11,071 bases of DNA from Aquifex sp. (GTDB lineage: Bacteria; Aquificota; Aquificia; Aquificales; Aquificaceae): positions 1 to 11,071 of the forward strand of contig WFPV01000004.1 of the NCBI GenBank assembly GCA_015487405.1, in the 5' to 3' direction. Numbering within the stretch: the first letter of the stretch is position 1; each line of letters starts with the position of its first letter. Positions 1 through 6,540 of this stretch are shown here, piece by piece. A program made the translations under genes and the position numbers. The notes below the pieces were generated by a model. The model did no database searches and was not told the origin of the DNA. It saw only the letters and a list, made by a program, of their open reading frames with translations.

Positions 1-836
1 ACTACGAAGGCGTCTTCGCTTTCAAACTTCCCGAGGAGAGCACTTCCGAGAGCTACGTAGTAGAGAGCTTCGTCGGGAACGTATATGGGGTTTTCTTCCT
101 TTACCTCAAAGCCCCTCTCTTCCCAGAGCTTCCTAATCTGGTATTCCCAAGCTTCCCGGAGAGCGGGAAAGTAGGTGTTGGGTCCCCCAAGGAGCAGGAC
201 CTTGGGTCTTGGTGTGTATCCCCTCGTTAAAACTGTCAGATTCTGGAGAACTATGGCGTCAAAGAGGGAGATTATCAGCTCGTCCCTCGGAACTCCGTTC
301 TTCTGTAGGGAGTTTATGTCGGTCTCTGCGAAGACTCCGCACTTTCCCGCTACGGGGTGAACCTTCTCAGGGTCGTAGTGAATGTTTTTTACTTCTTCAG
401 GTTTGAGGTTGAGTTTTACGAGTATTCGGTCTATAGTGGCTCCCGTTCCTCCAGCACACTTATCGTTCATTGTTGCGAATTTTCTCACTCCGTTCTCGTC
501 CCTAATCCAGACGACGAACTTGGCGTCCTGTCCTCCCAGTTCAAAGACACTTCCCGCGTCCTTATGGAGGTGCTCTACAGCGAAACTTACCGCGTTCACT
601 TCCTGTATGAATTTCCCTCCGAGTAGCTCCGCTACTTTCCTTCCCCCGCTTCCCGCGGTAAAGAGTCTGAACTTCTTTATTCCAAGCTCTGTTTTTACCC
701 TTTCTAAAAACTCTATAACCTTCTCAACCTGCTTAGTTCTGTGCCTTTGATAATCCTTCCATATTATCTTCTGGTTTTTATCTAAAACGATGGCTTTTAC
801 GGTAGTAGAGCCTACATCAAGCCCCACTGTTATCAT
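1..836 (-). CDS. 2-hydroxyacyl-CoA dehydratase activase (BadF/BadG/BcrA/BcrD ATPase family), partial, runs off the left edge
   Basis: The first 278 residues are present and the reading frame is still open at base 1. The protein has the actin-like (ASKHA) ATPase fold of HgdC-type activators, which use ATP hydrolysis to drive an electron from a [4Fe-4S] cluster into a 2-hydroxyacyl-CoA dehydratase or benzoyl-CoA reductase. Visible motifs are DVGSTTVK (7-14, phosphate loop), TAGSGG (60-65), ELGGQDAK (99-106), NDKCAGGTG (124-132), AGKCGVFAETD (163-173) and LLLGGP near 230. Cys127 and Cys166 fall where the cluster-ligating cysteines of the Acidaminococcus activase sit. The ATG at 836 follows a GGGAGG site and overlaps the end of the upstream TetR gene by 20 bp, so the two are probably co-transcribed and translationally coupled. 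Some homologues continue into a dehydratase-like module of over 1000 residues; whether this one does cannot be seen. The family call is firm; the substrate is unknown. Confidence 0.88.
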   Translation of the reverse strand, partial: MITVGLDVGSTTVKAIVLDKNQKIIWKDYQRHRTKQVEKVIEFLERVKTELGIKKFRLFTAGSGGRKVAELLGGKFIQEVNAVSFAVEHLHKDAGSVFELGGQDAKFVVWIRDENGVRKFATMNDKCAGGTGATIDRILVKLNLKPEEVKNIHYDPEKVHPVAGKCGVFAETDINSLQKNGVPRDELIISLFDAIVLQNLTVLTRGYTPRPKVLLLGGPNTYFPALREAWEYQIRKLWEERGFEVKEENPIYVPDEALYYVALGSALLGKFESEDAFV

Positions 837-1392
837 TCCAAATTCCTCCCATACAGAACTTGATTAGCTCATCTGCAACCTCGGAGAGGTTAACTTTTTC
901 TTTGTTAATGAGACCTTTCAGAACTTCCTTACTTCCCCCCACAATCACGCGAGCTATCAGCTCCGTGTTTATGGATTTGAGTATCCCCATCTCTATACCT
1001 TTCTCTAAGGTCTGCTTTACGAGTTCTGTTAGCTCCTCAAAGAAGTTTTCCGTTATCCTTGCGTATTCGGGTTCACAGCTCCTGAAGAGGACTATCCTCG
1101 CAAGGTCCCTGTTTCGGAGAACGTATTCTCCGACGTTTACGATGTTTTGCTTTATCTGGGGAATTACCTCCCTTGTGGGGTCCACAGGTTTTATCCTTTC
1201 TTTTAGGTCTTGAACTACACGCTCTAAAAGTTCCTGAAACACTTCTTCCTTACTCTTGAAGTAAAGGTAAAAGGTTCCCCTCGCCACGCCCGCGGTCTGG
1301 ATTATGTGGGAGATTTGAGTCCCGTGAAAGCCCCTCCGGGAAAATTCTTTCTCTGCAGCTTTAAGTATCTTTTCCTTTGTCTGAACTGACAT
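817..1392 (-). CDS. TetR/AcrR-family transcriptional regulator
   Basis: This 191-aa protein has the usual TetR length. The N-terminal DNA-binding domain is canonical: TKEKILKAAEKEFSRRGFHGT (5-25), then the helix-turn-helix and the signature run AGVARGTFYLYFKSKEEVF (34-52). The remaining ~135 residues are helical and form the usual ligand-binding/dimer domain, which gives no clue to the ligand. It is the first gene of a minus-strand unit with the dehydratase activase, whose start it overlaps by 20 bp, so it may control acyl-CoA-related metabolism; this is inference from context. A perfect 14-bp palindrome spans its start codon and a second one lies about 45 bp upstream, which suggests autorepression. 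No Shine-Dalgarno site stands close to the ATG, so the message may be nearly leaderless. Confidence 0.92.
   Translation of the reverse strand: MSVQTKEKILKAAEKEFSRRGFHGTQISHIIQTAGVARGTFYLYFKSKEEVFQELLERVVQDLKERIKPVDPTREVIPQIKQNIVNVGEYVLRNRDLARIVLFRSCEPEYARITENFFEELTELVKQTLEKGIEMGILKSINTELIARVIVGGSKEVLKGLINKEKVNLSEVADELIKFCMGGIWNDNSGA
845..850 (-). promoter_or_regulatory. Shine-Dalgarno site of the activase gene
   Basis: GGGAGG on the minus strand lies 8 nt before the ATG at 836. It sits inside the 3' end of the TetR coding sequence. It fixes the activase start and supports translation within the TetR transcript. Confidence 0.7.
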
Positions 1393-1398
1393 GTCAGT
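1385..1398. promoter_or_regulatory. Perfect 14-bp palindrome over the TetR start codon, probable operator
   Basis: ACTGACATGTCAGT is its own reverse complement and covers the ATG of the TetR gene (1390-1392). TetR dimers bind palindromes of about this size, commonly at their own promoters. Operator function is inferred from position and symmetry. Confidence 0.5.
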
Positions 1399-1429
1399 CT
1401 AATAGATAAGCTTTCCGAGGTAGAGAAAC

Positions 1430-1443
1430 ATGACTAAAGTCAT
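1430..1443. promoter_or_regulatory. Second TGAC/GTCA palindrome upstream of the TetR gene, possible operator
   Basis: ATGACT-AA-AGTCAT has 6-bp arms around a 2-bp centre and shares the outer TGAC...GTCA half-sites with the palindrome at the start codon, though with a 4-bp instead of 2-bp inner spacing. The two centres are about 45 bp apart in the 59-bp gap between the restriction-modification stop and the TetR start, where the TetR promoter must lie. Confidence 0.38.
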
Positions 1444-1451
1444 AAAAAGAT

Positions 1452-4349
1452 TTAAGATTCCGCTACTTCCTTTACAGCTTCCTCAAGATTTACAACGTTT
1501 TTATCAAATAGTTTCTTTAGCTCTTTCCATTCTTTCTCTTTCTCCAGTATTTCTAAATACTTTTTTACCTGCTTACTGTTTACATTTCTAAATAGGCTTT
1601 CCGATTTATGGTGAAGGATTTCGGAAAGTTCCGCAACTTTATACTGCCAGTCTTCATCTCTCCACTCTAAGCCAGCTTTTATTAGAGCTAAAAGAGGACG
1701 GGCAAATTGATTTCTTATAAATCCTTTTTTAACTTTACTTACAAGGTAATTTAAAGCTCCTGCATAGTAATAGGCTTTCTCTTTTGATGAGGTTTCTATA
1801 ATTGATACACTATCATCTGGTACATATTCACTATTGCCTTGCAATGCAAAGCTTACAAAGGTTCTAATTCTTCTATAAACCACATACCATTTCTTGGGAT
1901 TTAACCTTAATAATTTTCCTTGTTTTAACTCTTCAATAAGCTTTTTTATTTTTTGCCTATCATTAGGACTTGCTTCTTCTGAAATTTTTAATAAGAAGTT
2001 CTTTAAATCCTTTTCTCCTTTTTCAGACAGTAAAATATACAGCTTCTTATAAAAGAAAGGTCTAACAACTGGGAATGTAATAATATTCTTCAAATACTCG
2101 TCCTCATAAAGCTCTATAAAGCTTTCTGTATTGTAAAGTCTTATTCTGTAAGGATAACTTTCTACTATCTCCTCAATCACAAGCCCTGCATACTTTTCCT
2201 TTCCTTTCTTGGACTCACCGCCGAAGAGTCCCATAATATAACTACCTTTTTTGTAAACCTTATCAACTCCGAGAGCCTTTTCAAGGCTTCCTTGAGGCTG
2301 AGAGAAGTATTCTAAAACTCTATTTATGCTTTCCCTAAAGGTTTCTTGCATTTCTTTCATATCCAAAGGAACGCTCTCATCGTCCTTTCCTGCGGGTATT
2401 GCAGGTTTTACTTCTATAATCTCGCTGTTTCCTACGCCTGCAAGAACTAAGCAAGCTTTTTCTCCGTGTTTAAATGCATCGTAATTTATCCTGTAAATCT
2501 TATGGGGTAGCTTTTCAACCGCTCTGTAAGTTAAGATTTTTCCTGCTCCGTGGGTGCTTGCATCATATACAACACTTTCTGGCAGAACAAAGAAACTTTT
2601 TTCACTAATATCTATGAAGCCCTTTAGGAATACACTCGCAACATTTCCAGCTTGTATTATCGCTGACGATGGGTCATTTTTATTCAAGAAATCTTTAGCA
2701 AAACTTCTTAAAAGTTCTCCATAATCTCCTTTTACTTCCGTTAAATGTATCCAAGGAGGATTTGATATAGCAAGCCCTATTTTCATTTTTTTAACTAAGG
2801 AAATTGCAAGCAGTGAGCTTATTGAGACAGACCAAACACCGTCTCCAAACTTTTCTATAAGTTCAACGAGTTTTTCATGATTTAAAGCATTAAAGAGATA
2901 ACTTAGTTCCTTGAATTTTTCAGAGAATCTTTTTATTTCACTTTTAAGTTTTCCAAGTTTATTCTTTTCCGCTTTGTGAACTTCTTCAAGTATATGCCTT
3001 AAAATCGGTTCAAATATACTTATATGTTCAAGTTTTGCAAAAGTTAAGGACAGTTTACTTAGGTTTAAAACTTCTGTTAGCTCTTTTACTTGATAAAGGA
3101 AAACCGGCTTCTTTTTATCGTTTTGAGTAAAAAGCTTTCCCGAAATATTTTTTTCTCTACCAAATACTTCCGCACTATTTACATAAAAGATTAAAGGAGT
3201 AGGAAAATCTTCCCTATTGGTTAAAATCCTATAAGTTAAAAGCAATTCCGCTCTTGCGAGCATTACCGCAATTGGATTTACGTCAAAACCTATGACCTTC
3301 CTTATAGCCTCTGAAGGTTCTTCACCGCTTATTATTTTCCTTCTGAGAGCTTCATCAAGAAATGTTCCTGCTCCACAGAAAGGGTCAAGGACTACTATGT
3401 CTTTTATATTCCCTACTTCATCAAACATGAATTTTACAAGCCACAGTGGTGTGTAATATTCACCGAAGGTTCTTCTATCTTCAGGAGAAATAAAAGCTTC
3501 ATATAATAGCCTGAAAATATCCCCTATTTTGTATTTCCAGTTTAGAGAAAGAATCCTCTTATCAACTTCGTTCAGGAAATCCTTTAGCAACCTATCATCT
3601 ATAGCTTTCTTCTCGTAGAGAATGTAAAGCCATTCAAGAAAAGGAAGAGCAACAGAATAACGTTTATACTTTCCCGTAAGAGTGTCTAAACTTCCTATTT
3701 TCCCATCAAGAACGTAAGAAAGAATAGCGTTAGTAATGAGCTGTATTATCGTATGAATTATAAATAGCTCCTTTAATTTTTCTTCTGAAACATTTTTTCC
3801 GTAAATTATTGAAAGTGCATTTTTGTAGGCTTCTATAAGAGGTTTTACACTCTCGTGTTCTTTAAACTCTTCATAAATCGCCAAGATTTTTTCATAAAAG
3901 AGGTCTTTAAGTGGATAGAAGAGGAGTAGAAAGTTTTGAGAGTTTAAGGGAATAGGCTCTTCCGATATACTCGTTATCAAACTTTTTAAAATTTCCTTAC
4001 CTTTCCCTAAAAATTTCTCTTTAAGCTTCCCTTCTTCTATTGAAAACTCATATATTTCTACTTCCCAATCATCGCCTTTATCATCTGTAGCCCAAAATAC
4101 TGCTCCATAAACATTTTCATAACCGACTTTCCTTAAAACAATTTCCGCATACTCTTTTATTTGCCTTTTACCTTCAGTTTCTTTTTTTATTTCATTAGGC
4201 TCAACCTCCCCAAGGAATTTTAAGTTTCTAAAAGCTACGTCTATCCTTTTATTACCAACGAAAAACTCAGGTTCAATAAAGTGTTTATTCCTAAGGAATT
4301 CTCTGATAAACTCTACAACAGAACTTTTAACATTTTCGTGAACGAGCAT
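1452..4349 (-). CDS. Single-chain (type IIG-like) restriction endonuclease/N6-adenine DNA methyltransferase
   Basis: This 965-aa protein has the layout of fused restriction-modification enzymes. Residues 1-110 look like a PD-(D/E)xK nuclease: RID (Asp37), then GEVE (Glu48, Glu50) and a downstream RQIKEYA (Gln63). The last acidic residue replaces the usual lysine. A helical spacer leads to a gamma-class N6-adenine methyltransferase: FGEYYTP (295-301, motif X), LDPFCGAGTF (321-330, motif I, S-adenosylmethionine binding), GFDVNP (354-359) and NPPW (530-533, catalytic motif IV), with about 170 mostly helical residues between the last two. The C-terminal third resembles target-recognition regions. 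The gene is A+T-rich compared with its neighbours, which suggests transfer. I chose ATG 4349 because a promoter-like pair lies just upstream; TTG at 4373 would add eight residues. The recognition sequence cannot be read, and nuclease activity is inferred. No separate specificity subunit is seen. Confidence 0.85.
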   Translation of the reverse strand: MLVHENVKSSVVEFIREFLRNKHFIEPEFFVGNKRIDVAFRNLKFLGEVEPNEIKKETEGKRQIKEYAEIVLRKVGYENVYGAVFWATDDKGDDWEVEIYEFSIEEGKLKEKFLGKGKEILKSLITSISEEPIPLNSQNFLLLFYPLKDLFYEKILAIYEEFKEHESVKPLIEAYKNALSIIYGKNVSEEKLKELFIIHTIIQLITNAILSYVLDGKIGSLDTLTGKYKRYSVALPFLEWLYILYEKKAIDDRLLKDFLNEVDKRILSLNWKYKIGDIFRLLYEAFISPEDRRTFGEYYTPLWLVKFMFDEVGNIKDIVVLDPFCGAGTFLDEALRRKIISGEEPSEAIRKVIGFDVNPIAVMLARAELLLTYRILTNREDFPTPLIFYVNSAEVFGREKNISGKLFTQNDKKKPVFLYQVKELTEVLNLSKLSLTFAKLEHISIFEPILRHILEEVHKAEKNKLGKLKSEIKRFSEKFKELSYLFNALNHEKLVELIEKFGDGVWSVSISSLLAISLVKKMKIGLAISNPPWIHLTEVKGDYGELLRSFAKDFLNKNDPSSAIIQAGNVASVFLKGFIDISEKSFFVLPESVVYDASTHGAGKILTYRAVEKLPHKIYRINYDAFKHGEKACLVLAGVGNSEIIEVKPAIPAGKDDESVPLDMKEMQETFRESINRVLEYFSQPQGSLEKALGVDKVYKKGSYIMGLFGGESKKGKEKYAGLVIEEIVESYPYRIRLYNTESFIELYEDEYLKNIITFPVVRPFFYKKLYILLSEKGEKDLKNFLLKISEEASPNDRQKIKKLIEELKQGKLLRLNPKKWYVVYRRIRTFVSFALQGNSEYVPDDSVSIIETSSKEKAYYYAGALNYLVSKVKKGFIRNQFARPLLALIKAGLEWRDEDWQYKVAELSEILHHKSESLFRNVNSKQVKKYLEILEKEKEWKELKKLFDKNVVNLEEAVKEVAES

Positions 4350-4362
4350 AATAATATTAACT

Positions 4363-4390
4363 TTATTATGCAATTCCTAAAAGGAGACAA
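4363..4390 (-). promoter_or_regulatory. Possible promoter of the restriction-modification gene
   Basis: On the minus strand TTGTCT (4390-4385) and TAATAA (4368-4363) are 16 bp apart. They would start transcription only about 7 nt before the ATG at 4349, giving an almost leaderless message. This fits the lack of a Shine-Dalgarno site there and argues against the TTG start at 4373, which would lie between the two boxes. The site overlaps the first codons of the divergent small gene. Confidence 0.35.
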
Positions 4391-4631
4391 GGTTTTCAAT
4401 TTCTTGTTCGGACTAATCTACGGCTACAGAACCGCCGACCTAAACATGAAGATTAGACCCTTGTCCGAATTTAAAAGGGAAGATTACGAAGGCTACACCA
4501 TTTACTATCTGAACAAACAAACGGGGGAAGTCTCCAAAGACGAAGCCCCTTCCGAATACACTCACGTAGTGGCTCTAAAGGAGGACAGGGAAACAAAAAA
4601 GGTTCACCTCATTATATTTAAAAAGAGATAA
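4368..4631 (+). CDS. Hypothetical protein, 87 aa, divergent from the restriction-modification gene
   Basis: I do not recognise this protein. The N-terminal ~25 residues (MQFLKGDKVFNFLFGLIYGY) are fairly hydrophobic but contain charges and are not a convincing signal peptide or membrane helix. The rest is charged, with an alternating pattern around EGYTIYYLNKQTGEVSKDEA and a final strand-like KKVHLIIFKKR, suggesting a small beta-rich domain. The reading frame is open upstream to 4281, but that stretch is antisense to the conserved N-terminus of the restriction-modification protein, so ATG 4368 is preferred; ATG 4446 would give a 61-aa product. No Shine-Dalgarno site precedes 4368. The PEBP-family gene follows after 14 bp, so the two probably form one transcript. 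Confidence 0.6.
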   Translation: MQFLKGDKVFNFLFGLIYGYRTADLNMKIRPLSEFKREDYEGYTIYYLNKQTGEVSKDEAPSEYTHVVALKEDRETKKVHLIIFKKR

Positions 4632-4632
4632 A

Positions 4633-4640
4633 GGGAGGAG
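4633..4640 (+). promoter_or_regulatory. Strong Shine-Dalgarno site that fixes the PEBP-family start
   Basis: GGGAGGAG lies 5 nt before the ATG at 4646. The reading frame from this ATG encodes the expected family N-terminus, so translation must begin here even though that frame closes after 22 codons without a frameshift. Confidence 0.75.
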
Positions 4641-4645
4641 AAATT

Positions 4646-5108
4646 ATGAAAATCTACAGTCCCGATTTTGAAAATGGGGGAGTTATTCCCTTCAATTTTC
4701 ACCTGCGACGGTGAAGATATATCTCCGGAAATAAGGTGGGAAGGTGCTCCCGAAGGAACAAAGAGCTTTGTCCTAATAATGGATGACCCAGATGCTCCTA
4801 TGGGAACTTTTACTCACTGGATTGTTTACGACATTCCCGCCGTAGAAAATCACTTTCCGAGAAATTTCCCTAAATCTCCTGAGGTAAACGGAATAAAACA
4901 GGGAATTAACGACTTTAGAAGAGTAGGCTACGGGGGACCTTGCCCTCCAAGGGGACACGGATATCACAGATACTTTTTTAAGCTTTATGCTCTAGACCTT
5001 CCAGGTTTAGGACTAAAGCCCGGTAGCACGCGCAGGGAAGTGGAAAACGCGATGGCAAACCACATCCTAGCCGAAGCTCAGTTTTACGGAATATATAAGA
5101 GAGATTAA
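4646..5108 (+). CDS. YbhB/YbcL (Raf-kinase-inhibitor-like, PEBP) family protein with an apparent +1 frameshift near its start
   Basis: The bulk of the protein is a clear bacterial PEBP homologue: FTCDGEDISPEI, then IMDDPDAPMGTFTHWIVYDIP (the DPDAP and HWxxxxIP ligand-pocket motifs), then GYGGPCPPRGHGYHRYFFKLYALD (GPxPPxGxHRY). This family folds into a small beta-sandwich with an anion/phospholipid pocket; its physiological role in bacteria is unsettled. The ATG at 4646 with a strong ribosome site encodes MKIYSPDFENGGVIP, the typical family start, but its frame then ends at TGA 4712-4714. Skipping one T at 4691-4692 joins it to the long frame and gives a 153-aa protein that aligns throughout. 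As read, only a TTG at 4668 would open the long frame (146 aa), with a non-family N-terminus. A sequencing error, a real mutation or recoding could explain this. A hairpin follows the stop. Confidence 0.85.
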
Positions 5109-5116
5109 ATTCAGAT

Positions 5117-5133
5117 ACCGCCCTCCGGGCGGT
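5117..5133. terminator. Hairpin between convergent genes, probable bidirectional terminator
   Basis: ACCGCCC-TCC-GGGCGGT forms a perfect 7-bp G+C-rich stem with a 3-nt loop. It sits 8 bp after the PEBP-family stop and 2 bp after the stop of the minus-strand flavoprotein. Only a short T run follows on either strand (CTTT on plus), so termination is likely but the U-tract is weak. Confidence 0.65.
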
Positions 5134-5135
5134 CT

Positions 5136-6230
5136 TTAAAATATCTCTATTATTAAATTTTTTATAAAACTAAGTAGTCCTTTCTTGAAAAGTTCTTCGT
5201 ATGTTGTTTTCCCTTTAAGGAGCTGCGTGTAACGTTCTAAGGATACACCGGCTCCCATACGATAAGCGACTTTTTGAAATCTATAGGCGAGTTTCGCTAT
5301 TTTACCGGCATAATGGAATTCCCTTCCTATGGGCTTTACAAGTTCCCTGTAAAGTTTTACGGGATTATCCGGTCTTTGAACAATAGATTCGGCGGCTCTT
5401 ATTCCGCTAAGCCAGGCGTAATAAATACCTTCACCTAAAAGCGAGTCAACAAAATTTCCTGCATCTCCGACGAGCAAAACTCTTCCCTTTCCAAGGTGGA
5501 GGTCCCTTTCTCCCTCGGCAAAAGGGATAAACCATCCCTTTGGTTTTTCTTCCGAATCAACACTTACAAGTTTTTGCTTTTTTAGATAATCTTTAACGAT
5601 TTTTAATAGGTTTTCTTTACCCGTTGAAGCTATACCTATATTCAGGAATTCTCCTTTGGGAAATACCCACAGGTATCCCCTACCTACAAGTCCAAGCTCT
5701 ATAATTACAGAGCTAAAGTCCATAACACCTTCACAGAGTAGTTCTATAGACCTGTAGAACTTCTTCTTTTCGTAGCCGAGTATTTTCGCAACCCTACTGT
5801 AGAATCCATCGGAACCTATAAGAAAATCCGCCCTAATCTTTCCCCTAGAGGTTTCTACTTCTATATCTCCATTCTCAGTAAAGCTTAAGAATTCCGTTTC
5901 CTCCCAGAGTTCCGCTCCGGAGTTTTCTACAAGAAACTTATCGAATTCCGCTCTGTCAATTATGTAAGCCATTTCACTTTTTTCTTTCTCTATAAAACGC
6001 TCTCCTCTGAAGCCTAAGATTCCTCTGTTTATGGTGTTTAATATTTTATCTTTAAAGCCTTCTGGTAGATGGGGGGCTATTCTGTAGGATAAAGCCCCTC
6101 CACAAAGCTTAAAGCGGGGAAGCTTTTCTTTTTCTATAACGAGAACCTTTGCTCCCTTTTGGGAAAGGTATCTTGCAGCAGAAGAACCCCCGGGTCCGCT
6201 ACCGACGACTACGACATCGTATTTATGCAT
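5136..6230 (-). CDS. Geranylgeranyl reductase family FAD-dependent oxidoreductase
   Basis: This 364-aa flavoprotein has the full motif set of the geranylgeranyl reductase family (ChlP, archaeal digeranylgeranylglycerophospholipid reductase, menaquinone reductase). The Rossmann FAD motif is GSGPGGSSAA (10-19), with the ribose-binding acidic residue in VIEKEK (31-36). KLCGGALS (41-48) is the family's Cys-Gly-Gly segment. DRAEFDKFL is at 92-100, GSDGFYSRV at 139-147, WVFPKG at 188-193, and the second FAD motif GDAGNFVDSLLGEGIYYA at 255-272. The family reduces isoprenoid double bonds, here plausibly on a quinone tail or lipid; the substrate cannot be read. The ATG at 6230 overlaps the rbfA stop by 8 bp and uses a GGGAGG site inside rbfA, so it is translated from the rbfA message. 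A hairpin follows the stop. Confidence 0.87.
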   Translation of the reverse strand: MHKYDVVVVGSGPGGSSAARYLSQKGAKVLVIEKEKLPRFKLCGGALSYRIAPHLPEGFKDKILNTINRGILGFRGERFIEKEKSEMAYIIDRAEFDKFLVENSGAELWEETEFLSFTENGDIEVETSRGKIRADFLIGSDGFYSRVAKILGYEKKKFYRSIELLCEGVMDFSSVIIELGLVGRGYLWVFPKGEFLNIGIASTGKENLLKIVKDYLKKQKLVSVDSEEKPKGWFIPFAEGERDLHLGKGRVLLVGDAGNFVDSLLGEGIYYAWLSGIRAAESIVQRPDNPVKLYRELVKPIGREFHYAGKIAKLAYRFQKVAYRMGAGVSLERYTQLLKGKTTYEELFKKGLLSFIKNLIIEIF

Positions 6231-6540
6231 TTCCTCCCCACATCTTTTCCATAATTTTTAATTCTCTGTCGGGTTCAAACTCAAGCTCAGGGATAATCTT
6301 TATTCTGAGTTTCTTGATAAGATTTTTTATTTTCCTTTTATTTTGTTCTAAAAATTCTTTCACTTTAGATTCATTATCTTCGGGAAGAACTGAAAAATAG
6401 ACCTTTCCCCTGCTCCCGTCCCCGATGAGCTCAACCCTGGTTATACTAACAACTCCGTAACTCGCAGGTAAGTTCTCAACCAAGTATTGGGATATAATCT
6501 CTCTAATCTTTTCACTTATTCTGCTCTGCTTCTTGCTCAT
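6223..6540 (-). CDS. rbfA: 30S ribosome-binding factor RbfA
   Basis: This 105-aa protein matches RbfA in length and pattern: an N-terminal amphipathic helix (RISEKIREIISQYLVE, 7-22), a central VVSITRVELIGDGSRGKVYFSVL (29-51), a helix rich in lysine (61-78) and the closing strand RIKIIPELEFEPDRELK. RbfA has a KH-like fold, binds the 30S subunit near helix 1 of 16S rRNA and is needed for late maturation, notably in the cold. It sits between two overlapping genes: it starts inside the 3' end of the 117-aa hypothetical gene (29-bp overlap) and its last codons carry the ribosome site of the flavoprotein. The usual neighbours infB, nusA and truB are absent. Its own Shine-Dalgarno site is weak, which fits translational coupling. 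Confidence 0.9.
   Translation of the reverse strand: MSKKQSRISEKIREIISQYLVENLPASYGVVSITRVELIGDGSRGKVYFSVLPEDNESKVKEFLEQNKRKIKNLIKKLRIKIIPELEFEPDRELKIMEKMWGGNA

Noticed and set aside
175..750. Several open plus-strand frames (60-122 codons) across the activase gene
   Set aside because: They are antisense to a gene with clear activase motifs, show low-complexity Ser/Phe/Leu-rich translations and have no ribosome sites.
860..1213. Plus-strand open frame of 117 codons
   Set aside because: It is the antisense shadow of the TetR gene and its translation is rich in Ser, Phe and Ile with no recognisable motif.
4281..4367. N-terminal extension of the 87-aa protein
   Set aside because: This stretch is antisense to the conserved nuclease-like N-terminus of the restriction-modification protein and has no ribosome site.
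4350..4373. TTG start adding eight residues to the restriction-modification protein
   Set aside because: It falls between the boxes of the candidate promoter, and its only AG-rich stretch lies directly against the codon. ATG 4349 is preferred, but the choice is not proven.
4668..4691. TTG at 4668 as the true start of the PEBP-family gene
   Set aside because: The upstream ATG has a perfect ribosome site and encodes the family N-terminus in the other frame, so this start merely avoids the frameshift.
6149..6400. Plus-strand open frame of 83 codons over the rbfA/flavoprotein junction
   Set aside because: It is antisense to two well-supported genes and its Phe/Leu/Ile-rich tail is the complement of a Lys-rich helix of RbfA.
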